Below, one piece after another: positions 16,037 to 24,602 of a stretch of 64,000 bases of DNA. A program made the position numbers and the translations under genes. The notes under the pieces are model-generated. The model saw only the letters and a list, made by a program, of their open reading frames with translations, did no database searches and was not told the origin of the DNA. The stretch covers positions 62,001 to 126,000 of the forward strand of contig JAFEEG010000042.1 of NCBI GenBank assembly GCA_018241225.1, read 5' to 3'. Position 1 is the stretch's first letter; each line of letters opens with the position of its first letter. The stretch is from Pseudomonadota bacterium. GTDB taxonomy: Bacteria; Pseudomonadota; Gammaproteobacteria; Burkholderiales; Burkholderiaceae_C.

Positions 16037-17317
16037 ATGCTTGACCTGCTCGTACGCAACGCCACCCTGCCCGACGGCCGCACGGGCATGTCCATTGCCG
16101 TGCAAGGCGGCCGCATTGCCGAAGTGACCGCCGGCCTGGATGCGCCGGCCGCCCAGACATTCGATGCCGGCGGCATGCTGGTGGCACCGCATTTCGTCGA
16201 CCCGCATTTCCACATGGACGCCACGCTGAGCTACGGCCTGCCGCGCGTCAACCAGAGCGGCACGCTCTTGGAAGGCATTGCGCTGTGGGGCGAACTCAAG
16301 CCGCTGCTTACCGCCGATGCGCTGATCGAACGCGCCCTCGCCTACTGCGACTGGGCCGTGGCCAAGGGTCTGCTGGCCATTCGCTCGCACGTGGACACCA
16401 GCGACCCCAGCCTGCTGCCGGTGCAAGCGTTGCTGGAGGTCAAGCGCCGCGTCGCGCCCTACCTCGACCTGCAGTTGGTGGCCTTTCCGCAGGACGGCGT
16501 CTTGCGCAGCCCCGGCGGCGTGCAGAACCTCGAGCGCGCACTGGACATGGGTGTTGACGTGGTGGGCGGCATTCCGCATTTCGAGCGCACCATGGCCGAT
16601 GGCGCCGCCAGCGTGAAGCTCTTGTGCGAGCTGGCGGCCGAGCGCGGCCTGCCGGTGGACATGCATTGCGACGAATCGGACGACCCGCACTCACGCCACA
16701 TCGAGACGCTGGCCTTCGAGACGCAGCGCTTGGGCCTCCACGGCCGCGTGACCGGCTCGCACTGCACCTCCATGCACAGCATGGACAACTACTACGTCAG
16801 CAAGCTGCTGCCCTTGATCGCCGAGGCGCAGGTCAGCGTCGTGGCCAACCCGCTCATCAACATCACGCTGCAGGGCCGCCACGACACGTACCCCAAGCGC
16901 CGCGGCATGACGCGTGTGCCCGAGCTCATGGCGGCAGGCGTCAACGTTGCGTTCGGACACGACTGCGTGATGGACCCGTGGTACGGCATGGGCTCGGGCG
17001 ACATGCTGGAGGTGGCGCACATGGGCCTGCATGTGGCGCAGATGACGAGCCAGGCGGGGATACGGCAGTGCTTCGAGGCGGTGACCACGAATGCGGCGCG
17101 CGTCTTCGGGCTCAAGGGCTACGGGTTGGAGCCTGGGTGCGATGCAAGCTTCGTGATGCTCCATGCGCGAGACCCGGTCGAAGCGATCCGGTTGCGGGCT
17201 ACGCGGCTGAAGGTGTTTCGCAAGGGGCAGTTGGTGGCGCAGGCCGCGCCTGCGCAGAGCACCCTGCACCTGGCTGGAAGGCCAGATGTGACAGCGTTCA
17301 TGCCTGGGCGCGCCTGA
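16037..17317 (+). CDS. codA: Cytosine deaminase / amidohydrolase
   Basis: The 426-residue metal-dependent hydrolase deaminates cytosine to uracil (or a close analogue). Motifs in order match the cytosine deaminase group: PHFHMDATLS (first metal His pair), MHCDESDDPHSRH (His and catalytic Glu), GSHCTSMHSM, and GHDCVMDPWYGMGSGDML with the metal Asp. It ends the pyrimidine block: uracil made here can be taken by upp. Some homologues act on isoguanine or other ring amines, so the exact substrate is inferred. Confidence 0.88.
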   Translation: MLDLLVRNATLPDGRTGMSIAVQGGRIAEVTAGLDAPAAQTFDAGGMLVAPHFVDPHFHMDATLSYGLPRVNQSGTLLEGIALWGELKPLLTADALIERALAYCDWAVAKGLLAIRSHVDTSDPSLLPVQALLEVKRRVAPYLDLQLVAFPQDGVLRSPGGVQNLERALDMGVDVVGGIPHFERTMADGAASVKLLCELAAERGLPVDMHCDESDDPHSRHIETLAFETQRLGLHGRVTGSHCTSMHSMDNYYVSKLLPLIAEAQVSVVANPLINITLQGRHDTYPKRRGMTRVPELMAAGVNVAFGHDCVMDPWYGMGSGDMLEVAHMGLHVAQMTSQAGIRQCFEAVTTNAARVFGLKGYGLEPGCDASFVMLHARDPVEAIRLRATRLKVFRKGQLVAQAAPAQSTLHLAGRPDVTAFMPGRA

Positions 17318-17331
17318 ATTTTGCAGGCTGC

Positions 17332-18159
17332 CTATTCGCACGCCAGCCGGAAGACTCCAAGGTAACTCGCGCCACCTTGCGTCTTGACGCGATAGCTGCC
17401 CACCAACTGGTAGGCGCCGTTTCCGGCATCGGCCAAAGCCACCGCGGCACCCACGCCACCGGTAACGAGACCGCCGCCGTGTGTAATGAAGGTGCCGCCC
17501 ACAGGCACATGGTATTGATCCAGCGTCAATGAGCCACTGTCGCCTCCCGCGTCGACATTGATGGCGCCCGTCAATGTCATGCCCAGCAAGGGCGATGTGA
17601 ACGTCACGCTCACGCGGCCCTTGGCGCTACCGCTCGCCGCTGCGGTCGATGGGCCGGCATCTAATGAAGGCGTGCTGAAGTTTCCGTCATCGCAGATGAG
17701 GGTTCCGGCGCGCGGAACTGCATCCGGCACGTTGAAGACCAGGTAGTGATATCGATCATTTCCTGTCAGCGAATCTGCGCCATATTTGGCAACGACGTTT
17801 CCAGCTGCCCAGCGCCCCAATGCAAAGGTCTCGTCTCCACTGATGCTGTCGACCACGCGCTCCCCGGCGAGCCGTGTGTCACCAAACCTGGTCACAGCCC
17901 CGCTCGCGTCTTGCTCGAATTCGCCAAGGCGGTCGAAGGATTGATAGCCAGTCGTGACAAGCTGGTATCTGGGTTCCTTGCCTGGCTTGAAAAGTGCCTT
18001 GAACGGCCTGCTGTTGTCGACGTCGGGCTCAGCCGGCGCAGCCCCCGAGTCGGGACGCGGCGGTGGCGGCATACTGCCGTCGCTGCCGCCTCCGCATGCC
18101 TGCAAAACCATTCCGGTGCCTGCGATCAACAGGGCCAACAAGGGTTTCTTGCTACTCAT
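17332..18159 (-). CDS. Hypothetical lipoprotein (275 aa)
   Basis: ATG 18159 is preceded by a strong GGAGGAG. It starts a lipoprotein signal (MSSKKPLLALLIAGTGMVLQAC, Cys at about residue 22) with a Gly/Ser/Pro-rich linker and a roughly 230-residue beta-rich domain of no family I recognise. It is convergent with codA (14 bp apart) and upstream of nothing on its strand except fliA further right. Longer in-frame starts up to 18285 would hide the signal peptide and are rejected. Confidence 0.75.
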   Translation of the reverse strand: MSSKKPLLALLIAGTGMVLQACGGGSDGSMPPPPRPDSGAAPAEPDVDNSRPFKALFKPGKEPRYQLVTTGYQSFDRLGEFEQDASGAVTRFGDTRLAGERVVDSISGDETFALGRWAAGNVVAKYGADSLTGNDRYHYLVFNVPDAVPRAGTLICDDGNFSTPSLDAGPSTAAASGSAKGRVSVTFTSPLLGMTLTGAINVDAGGDSGSLTLDQYHVPVGGTFITHGGGLVTGGVGAAVALADAGNGAYQLVGSYRVKTQGGASYLGVFRLACE

Positions 18160-18315
18160 CTCTTCTTCTCCTCCTTGACGTGTGACAGGACGCGGTGCCC
18201 GGCGCGGCGAGTGAACTCTCCCGGCTCTTGCGGCACTCACGCCTCGGCACAGATTCTGTAAGGACATGAGAAGAATGTGTGTCAATCCAAAGTCAACCAG
18301 GGGTTGTTGCGGTCT

Positions 18316-19035
18316 TCACAGCAACTCCTTCAAGCTCGCGCGCAGCCGGCTGATCGCCTGGGTGTGCAGCTGGCACACCCGGCTCTGGCTCACTTCCAGG
18401 ATGGCCCCGATCTCGCGCAGGTTCAGCTCTTCCTCGTAGTAGAGGTTCAGCAACAGCTGGTCGCGCTCGGGCAGGTTGCGAATCGCCTCCACCAGCTCCG
18501 AGCGGAAGCCGCTTTCCATCAGTGCCTGCAGCGGGTCGTCGCCATGCGAGCCGCGCGAATGCAGCTCCAGCACCGGGTTGTCGCCGTCCTCGCGGGCAAA
18601 GTCTTCCACGTAGAGCAACTGCGCCCCCTGGATCTCCTGCAGCAGGCCTTGGTAGGCGGCCAGGCTGAGCTTGAGCTCCTTGGCGATCTCGCCTTCGCTG
18701 GGCGGGCGGCCCAGTTGGTGTTCGAGCATGCGAACGGCTTGCTCCACCTGCCGGGCCTGCTGGCGCAGGTTGCGCGAGCCCCAGTCACTGGCACGCAACT
18801 CGTCGAGCATGGCGCCGCGGATGCGCTGGCTGGCAAAGGTCTCGAACTGGGCGCCGCGGTTGTCCTCGTAACGGCTGGATGCGTCCAGCAGGCCGATCAT
18901 GCCGACCTGGATCAGGTCGTCCAGCTCCACGTTGGCGGGCAGCTTGGCCAGCATCTGCAGCGCGATGCGTCGCACCAGCGGCAGGTGCTGGTGCAGCAGG
19001 TGCGATTTGTCGATGGTTCCCTGTGCGGTGTACAC
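18316..19035 (-). CDS. fliA: Flagellar sigma factor sigma-28
   Basis: The 239-residue protein has region 2 (VELDDLIQVGMIGLLDASSRYED and FETFASQRIRGAMLDELR), region 3 (about 95-150) and region 4 (LPERDQLLLNLYYEEELNLREIG and VSQSRVCQLHTQAISRLR). It directs RNA polymerase to late flagellar and chemotaxis promoters such as those before fliC and cheR here. GTG 19035 is chosen because AAGGAG lies 5-6 nt upstream and MYTAQGTIDK fits the family start. Last gene of the flhB-flhA-flhF-flhG-fliA run. Confidence 0.95.
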   Translation of the reverse strand: MYTAQGTIDKSHLLHQHLPLVRRIALQMLAKLPANVELDDLIQVGMIGLLDASSRYEDNRGAQFETFASQRIRGAMLDELRASDWGSRNLRQQARQVEQAVRMLEHQLGRPPSEGEIAKELKLSLAAYQGLLQEIQGAQLLYVEDFAREDGDNPVLELHSRGSHGDDPLQALMESGFRSELVEAIRNLPERDQLLLNLYYEEELNLREIGAILEVSQSRVCQLHTQAISRLRASLKELL

Positions 19036-19091
19036 GCAGCTCCTTGTTCCTGGTCTGGTCTTCTCTACGCTTGGTGACGCTGGGTCGGTGT

Positions 19092-19940
19092 TCAGGCCAC
19101 GGCGGCGCGGCGGTGTGCCGGCGCGCCCGCTGGCCTGAGGCTGTAGGCCGCCGAGGGCGGCCGTTGTGCCTGGACCGGACGCCAGGGCCATTGCCCCATC
19201 TCGTCCGCGATGCGTCGCATGTCTTCGGCCGATGCGCTGGCCGGAAAGGCTTCCACCACCGACTGCAGCTGCCGGCGCGCGCCGGCAAGGCGCACGTCGC
19301 GCCGCACGCAACCGGCCGACTCCAGCGACACGCCCAGGTAACGACTGCCGACCTGCGCCATGTTGTGGGCGATGCGTTGCGCGCCCTCTTCGCCTTCGAT
19401 GCCGTTGAGCACGAATCGCAGTTGCTTGAGCGCATGCGCGTAGTGCAGCCGCTTGATGCCGGCATAGGTGGCGGTGATGGCCGTCGGATCGGCGCGCAGC
19501 ACCACCACCACTTCACCGGCGACGCGAGCCAGCGGCGACAGGTTGCCTGCCGTGTCCAGCCTCGCGTCGATCAGCACCACCTGGTGCGGCTGCAGGTGCT
19601 GCGGATCGAAGGCGTCCACGCAGTCCATGACCGGCAGCACGCTGGCGCCGCAGGCTGCCATGGCGGCCGCCTCCTCGCAGGCCATGCGCCGCGCCAGCAC
19701 GTCGGCCAGGCTGCCGGCCGGCTCGATGCCCCACTGGTGGATGATCGATTCGGGCGCCGGGTGGTGTTCGTCGAGCAGCAGCACCTGGCGGCCCTGTTGC
19801 GCCAGCGCCGCGGCGAGGTTCATGACCACGGAGGTCACGCCCATGCCGCGCAGCATGCTGGTGAAGGCCAGCACGCGCGTAGGCGTGCGCGCCAGCATGC
19901 GGCGCAGGCCATCGGCCTGGTCAGCCACGATCTTGCTCAT
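19092..19940 (-). CDS. flhG: FlhG-like MinD-family flagellar number regulator (degenerate P-loop)
   Basis: The 282-residue protein follows flhF (5 bp) and precedes fliA, the normal place of flhG. The MinD-like fold is recognisable (VLLLDEHHPAPESII, VVLIDARLDTAGNLSPLA, VLNGIEGEEGAQRI). The Walker A position reads SMLRGMGVTS (28-37) where active MinD/FlhG proteins have xKGGxGK(T/S), so both lysines are missing. ATP binding is therefore doubtful. FlhG normally limits flagellar number by acting on FlhF. The C-terminus is Ala/Arg/Pro-rich. Confidence 0.8.
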   Translation of the reverse strand: MSKIVADQADGLRRMLARTPTRVLAFTSMLRGMGVTSVVMNLAAALAQQGRQVLLLDEHHPAPESIIHQWGIEPAGSLADVLARRMACEEAAAMAACGASVLPVMDCVDAFDPQHLQPHQVVLIDARLDTAGNLSPLARVAGEVVVVLRADPTAITATYAGIKRLHYAHALKQLRFVLNGIEGEEGAQRIAHNMAQVGSRYLGVSLESAGCVRRDVRLAGARRQLQSVVEAFPASASAEDMRRIADEMGQWPWRPVQAQRPPSAAYSLRPAGAPAHRRAAVA

Positions 19941-19945
19941 GCTGC

Positions 19946-22498
19946 TTATTCCGCGTGTTCGGTGCGCTGCTCGGCGGCAGCAGCAGCCGATGCGGCCGCC
20001 GGCACCGGCGCGGCGGCAAAGTCAGGGCCCAGTGCCTCGAGCAGCGCAAAGAGCTTGTCCATGCCGGCGAAGAGCACGCCCGGCGAAACCGCACGCCCTG
20101 GTCGCACCGCCTTGCCGGTGAGCTGCACCAGCAGCGCACGCGTGGACTCGGCCCAGGCATCGCCGGCGACCTGCACGCGCCAGACGGTGGTGGCCACCTG
20201 CGCCGCGATGAGCAGGCGCTTGAACATGTGCGGATCGCCCGGCTCGCCCATGCCGCCGCACAGGGCCAGGCCGTTGCGCACCAGGCGCAGGCACGGTTCG
20301 GCCTCGGCGCTCCACGCGAACCACTGCGCCAGCTGGCGCGCGTCGACCTCGCTGCCCAGGTTGCTCAAGCCGTAGCTGTGCGCCAGCAGCTTGCCGCTGC
20401 GCGCGTCGGCCAGGCGGGTGACGATGCAGCGCAGGGCCGGCGCATCGTCCGCACTGGTGCGCAGGCGCACCAGCGTCTCGGCCTGCGACTGCAATGCAGG
20501 CTTGCCCTTGTGCATGACCTGCACGGCCGGGCCGAACTCCAGCGTCAACTTTGCCAGCGCACCGGTCTGTCCGCTTTTCAGGTCGATCACGGAGGTGGAA
20601 GCCGGCACGCGCGAGAGCCATTGCACTTCCTGCAGTTGCTCCATCAACTCCGCGCCGGGCAGGCGCGGCAGCACGTGCACCAGGGTCTTGTCGCCAAGGT
20701 CCTGTTCGCGCAGCCACTGCAGCTGCCGCAGGCCCGGCTTACGGCCGGCTGCCGTCGACAGCCACTGGCGCGGCGCGGCCACGGGCTGGCCATGGCGGTC
20801 GGACAGCAGCAGGCTGGCCTGGCAGGTGTAGCGGTCGCCGCTGTCGCTGGCCTGCAGGCCCAGTTGCCCGCTCATGGCGAGCACGTAGCGGTCGCAGCTG
20901 GCGGCTGCCTCGCCGCGCGCCAGCGTCATCAGCGACTCCAGCACGCTGCGCTGGTCGGCCGCGCCGTCGCCGGCCTGGCGCCACAGATCGCGTGCGGACT
21001 CGAAGCCCACCGACGCGGCCCCCAGTGCGCCGGCTGCATCGGCCACGGCCTCGGCATCGTGCGCCATCGCGTGGATCAGTCGCTGGTACTGCGCGCGCAG
21101 ACGGTCGGACTCGGCCTGGGCCTGGGCGATCTCGGCCTCTGCGCTGCGGTCCTTCTCGGTCTCGGTCGCGGTGAACAGCGCCGCATGGCGACGCGGCTGG
21201 AACACGCCGTCGACAAGCTGGGCCCTGTCGGCCAGCATCAGATTCTCGGGCACCTTCTGGCCGCTGGAAACGTAGTGCACCGTCAGCCGGTGGCGGATCA
21301 CGGTGTCGATCAGCGCGCCGGTGTGCGTGGCCTCGTCCATCTTGGTGAAGATGCAGCCGGCCAGCTCGCCACCACCCGCCCCGTTGCGGTAGGCATGCAC
21401 CACTTCGTTGAGGGTGTCGCCATGGCTGGTGGCGTTGAGCAGCAGCAGCCGCTTCACCGGGCGCTCGCCGCTGCACAGCATGGCGATCTGGTTGGAGACG
21501 GCGCGGTCGCGCTGGCTCATGCCTACGGTGTCGATGAGCACCAGGTGCTTCTCGCGCAGGTCCTTGAGCACCAGGTGCAGGTCGGCCGCGTCCTTCACGG
21601 CGTACACCGGCACGTCCAGCAGCTGCCCGTAGATGCGCAGCTGCTCGTAGGCGCCGATCCGGTAGCTGTCGGTGGTCACGAGGGCGATCTTGTCGGCGCC
21701 GAAGCGCATCACGCAGCGCGCGGCGAGCTTGGCGGTGGTGGTGGTCTTGCCCACGCCGGTGGGCCCCATGAGCGCGTACACGCCGCCTTCGGCCAGCAGC
21801 GCTTCTTCGTCTTCGCGCACCGACATCACGCGCATCAGCTCGCTGCGCACATAGGCCATGCCCTGGGCGTAGCTCTGGCCGGTGGGCAGGCGCTCGAGCA
21901 TGGCGCGCGACAGTTGCGCGCTGAAGCCGGCCCCCAGCAGGCTGCGCAGCAGGCGACCGCGCACCGGGTCCTTGCGCTGCTGCTCGTTCCAGGCCATGCT
22001 GGCCATCTGCTCTTCGAGCATGCCGCGCATCGAGTGCAGCTCGCTCAGCACGGGGTCTTGCGCGGCAGCGGTGGCGGGTGCGGGTGCGGCAGCTTCGGCA
22101 ACCGCTGGCGCAACCGGTGGCAACGCAGCCACTGGCTTGGCGAGCGGCGTGGCAGGCGCCATGGGTGCCACCACGGGCACCGGAGCGACGGAAACGGCGG
22201 TGGCAGCCAATGCGGCCAACGGCATGTCGGGCGGCATGGGCGCCGTCGGTGCCGGAACAGGGGCCGGTGGATCGGCGGGCGCGCGCGCCACGATGGGCGC
22301 GGCGGCCTGCGCCTGCTCCACGGCCTCGGCCACGTCCTCGGTGGCCATGGCCACGATCTCCACGCCGTCGGGCAGCACGCGGTTCGTGAGCACCATGGCT
22401 TCGGCGCCAAGCGCCTCGCGTACCAGGCGAAGGGCCTCGCGGCTCGTCGCGGCGAAAAACTTGCGAGCAGCAGTGCTCGCGTCAAAGGCTCGGGTCAA
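19946..22498 (-). CDS. flhF: Flagellar SRP-like GTPase FlhF with long C-terminal extension
   Basis: FlhF GTPases place and promote assembly of the flagellum. The N-terminal B region (1-60) and a Pro/Ala-rich linker (65-150) lead to an NG domain (about 155-436). This has P-loop GPTGVGKTTTTAKLAAR (245-261), TTDSYRIGAYEQLRIYGQL, DTVGMSQRD (323-331) and TKMDEA (385-390). About 414 further residues (437-850) have no counterpart in ordinary FlhF proteins of 400-500 residues. They are of ordinary composition and end in an Ala-rich tail. The start overlaps the flhA stop by 4 bp. Confidence 0.93.
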   Translation of the reverse strand: MTRAFDASTAARKFFAATSREALRLVREALGAEAMVLTNRVLPDGVEIVAMATEDVAEAVEQAQAAAPIVARAPADPPAPVPAPTAPMPPDMPLAALAATAVSVAPVPVVAPMAPATPLAKPVAALPPVAPAVAEAAAPAPATAAAQDPVLSELHSMRGMLEEQMASMAWNEQQRKDPVRGRLLRSLLGAGFSAQLSRAMLERLPTGQSYAQGMAYVRSELMRVMSVREDEEALLAEGGVYALMGPTGVGKTTTTAKLAARCVMRFGADKIALVTTDSYRIGAYEQLRIYGQLLDVPVYAVKDAADLHLVLKDLREKHLVLIDTVGMSQRDRAVSNQIAMLCSGERPVKRLLLLNATSHGDTLNEVVHAYRNGAGGGELAGCIFTKMDEATHTGALIDTVIRHRLTVHYVSSGQKVPENLMLADRAQLVDGVFQPRRHAALFTATETEKDRSAEAEIAQAQAESDRLRAQYQRLIHAMAHDAEAVADAAGALGAASVGFESARDLWRQAGDGAADQRSVLESLMTLARGEAAASCDRYVLAMSGQLGLQASDSGDRYTCQASLLLSDRHGQPVAAPRQWLSTAAGRKPGLRQLQWLREQDLGDKTLVHVLPRLPGAELMEQLQEVQWLSRVPASTSVIDLKSGQTGALAKLTLEFGPAVQVMHKGKPALQSQAETLVRLRTSADDAPALRCIVTRLADARSGKLLAHSYGLSNLGSEVDARQLAQWFAWSAEAEPCLRLVRNGLALCGGMGEPGDPHMFKRLLIAAQVATTVWRVQVAGDAWAESTRALLVQLTGKAVRPGRAVSPGVLFAGMDKLFALLEALGPDFAAAPVPAAASAAAAAEQRTEHAE

Positions 22499-24588
22499 AC
22501 TCTTCCTCCAATGATCGCTGTGACCTTGATGGTGTGAACGTCAGAAATCTCGGCGTGCGACAGCACCTTCAGCTGCGGCAGGCTGCGCCGCAGGAAGCGC
22601 GACAGCAGCACGCGCAGCGGGTGCTGCACCAGCAGCACGGGCGGCAGGCCCAGCGCCTCTTGCCGTTGCATGGCGGACTGGGTCTGGCGCAGCAGGTTGT
22701 CGGCCAGGCCGGGCTCGATGCCGCTGTTGTTGCTCATGGCCTGCTGCAGCACGCCTTCGAGCGAGCTGTCCAGGCCGATGACCTGCAACTGCACATCGCC
22801 CGGGAACAGCTGCTGCGTGATGGCGCGCCCAAGCTCCACGCGGGTGAGCGATGTGAGCTCGGTCGCGTCCTTGACCGTGGGCGCGTGCTCGGCCATCACG
22901 TCGAGGATGGTGCGCATGTCACGAATGGGCACCTCTTCGGCCAGCAGGCTCTGCAGCACCTTGTGCAGCGTGCTCAGCGTCAGCACCTTGGGCACCAGGT
23001 CTTCGGTCAGCTTGGGCTCGGTCTTGGCAATCTGGTCGAGCAGTTGCTGCACTTCCTGGCGGCCCAGCAGGTCGGCGGCGTGCGATTGAATGAGGTGGTT
23101 CAGGTGCGTGGCCATCACGGTGCAGGCGTCGACCACCGTGTAGCCATAGATCTGCGCCTGCTGGCGCTGGCCGCCGTCGATCCACACCGCCGGCAGGCCG
23201 AAGGCCGGGTCTTGCGTGGCCGTGCCTTGCAGGCTGCCGCTGACCTGGCCGGGGTTGATGGCCATCCAGCGGTCGGGGTACGACTCGCCCCGCCCGATCT
23301 CCACGCCCTTGAGCCGAATGATGTAGGTGTTGGGCGCGATCTCGAGGTTGTCGCGGATGTGCACCACCGGCACCAGGAAGCCCAGCTCCTGCGCGATCTT
23401 CTTGCGGATGCTCTTGATGCGGCCCAGCAGCTCGCCGTTTTGCGACTGGTCCACCAGCGGGATCAGGCGGTAGCCCACTTCCATGCCCAGCGGGTCGACA
23501 AGCTGCACGTCGTCCCAGCTGGCCTCGGCCTGCTCGGGTGCGGGGGCCACGGCGATGCGCTCTGCCTCGGCCTTCTGTGCGGCCTCCTGTGGTGCGCGCT
23601 GGATCTTCTTGTGCGCAATCCAGAACAGGCCGCCGGCAATGGCCAGGAAGGCGAAGCTGGGCATGCCCGGAATCAGGCCCATCAGGCCGATGATGCCGCC
23701 CGTGAGCAGCATGACCTGCGGGTTGGAAAACAGCTGTCCGGTCAGTTGCCGGCCCACGTCTTCATCGGTGCTCACGCGAGAGACGATGACACCGGCCGCA
23801 GTGGAGATGACCAGCGCCGGAATCTGCGCCACCAGGCCGTCGCCGATGGCCAGCAGCGTGTAGGCCGTGCCGGCCGCGGCAAAGCCCATGTCGTGCTGGA
23901 TCATGCCCACGAACAGGCCGCCGATGATGTTGATCACCATGATCAGCAGGCCCGCCACCGCATCGCCGCGCACGAACTTGCTGGCACCGTCCATGGAGCC
24001 GTAGAAGTCCGATTCCTGCGCGACTTCCTTGCGGCGCTGGCGCGCGGCCTTCTCGTCGATGAGGCCGGCGTTCAGGTCGGCGTCGATGGCCATCTGCTTG
24101 CCCGGCATGGCGTCGAGCATGAACCGCGCGCCCACTTCGGCAATGCGGCCCGCGCCCTTGGTGATGACCATGAAGTTGATGATCACCAGGATGACGAACA
24201 CCATCACGCCCACGGCAAAGTTGCCGCCTACCAAAAAGTGGCCGAAGGATTCGATCACCTTGCCGGCCGCGTCGGGGCCGGAGTGGCCGTGCATCAGCAC
24301 CACCCGGGTGGATGCCACGTTCAGCGACAGGCGCAGCAGCGTGGAGAACAGCAGCACAGCCGGAAAGGCGGCGAAGTCCAGCGGCTTCATGGTGTACATG
24401 CTGACCAGCAGCACCATGACCGACAGCGCGATGTTGAAGGTGAACAGCAGATCCAGCAGCAATGGCGGCAGCGGCAGCACCATCATGCTCAGGATCATCA
24501 CGATCAGGATGGGGCCGGCCAGGCCCTTGAACTGGCCGTTGGCGAAGATCTGCGCAGGGTTGCGCAGCATTTGGGTCATGGCGTTCAT
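22495..24588 (-). CDS. flhA: Flagellar export gate protein FlhA
   Basis: A 697-residue inner-membrane component of the flagellar type III export gate. The N-terminal half has about eight membrane helices, beginning after a short Met-rich leader, and contains the FHIPEP-type cytosolic loop near GAGRIAEVGARFMLDAMPGKQM. The C-terminal half (about 360-697) is the cytosolic ring that binds substrate-chaperone complexes. Length is normal. It lies 14 bp after flhB and overlaps flhF by 4 bp. Confidence 0.97.
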   Translation of the reverse strand: MNAMTQMLRNPAQIFANGQFKGLAGPILIVMILSMMVLPLPPLLLDLLFTFNIALSVMVLLVSMYTMKPLDFAAFPAVLLFSTLLRLSLNVASTRVVLMHGHSGPDAAGKVIESFGHFLVGGNFAVGVMVFVILVIINFMVITKGAGRIAEVGARFMLDAMPGKQMAIDADLNAGLIDEKAARQRRKEVAQESDFYGSMDGASKFVRGDAVAGLLIMVINIIGGLFVGMIQHDMGFAAAGTAYTLLAIGDGLVAQIPALVISTAAGVIVSRVSTDEDVGRQLTGQLFSNPQVMLLTGGIIGLMGLIPGMPSFAFLAIAGGLFWIAHKKIQRAPQEAAQKAEAERIAVAPAPEQAEASWDDVQLVDPLGMEVGYRLIPLVDQSQNGELLGRIKSIRKKIAQELGFLVPVVHIRDNLEIAPNTYIIRLKGVEIGRGESYPDRWMAINPGQVSGSLQGTATQDPAFGLPAVWIDGGQRQQAQIYGYTVVDACTVMATHLNHLIQSHAADLLGRQEVQQLLDQIAKTEPKLTEDLVPKVLTLSTLHKVLQSLLAEEVPIRDMRTILDVMAEHAPTVKDATELTSLTRVELGRAITQQLFPGDVQLQVIGLDSSLEGVLQQAMSNNSGIEPGLADNLLRQTQSAMQRQEALGLPPVLLVQHPLRVLLSRFLRRSLPQLKVLSHAEISDVHTIKVTAIIGGRV

Positions 24589-24602
24589 GGCGTGCGTGCT
24601 CT

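Noticed and set aside
18160..18285. Longer N-terminus for the 17332-18159 lipoprotein
   Set aside because: A strong Shine-Dalgarno and a textbook lipoprotein signal begin at 18159. The upstream residues are basic and unstructured.
19955..22537. Very long plus-strand open frame opposite flhF, and similar ones opposite flhA, cheA and the phospholipase gene
   Set aside because: These are mirror frames of GC-rich coding sequence. Their translations are His/Gln/Arg/Ala-rich with no domain, while the opposite strand encodes complete recognised proteins.
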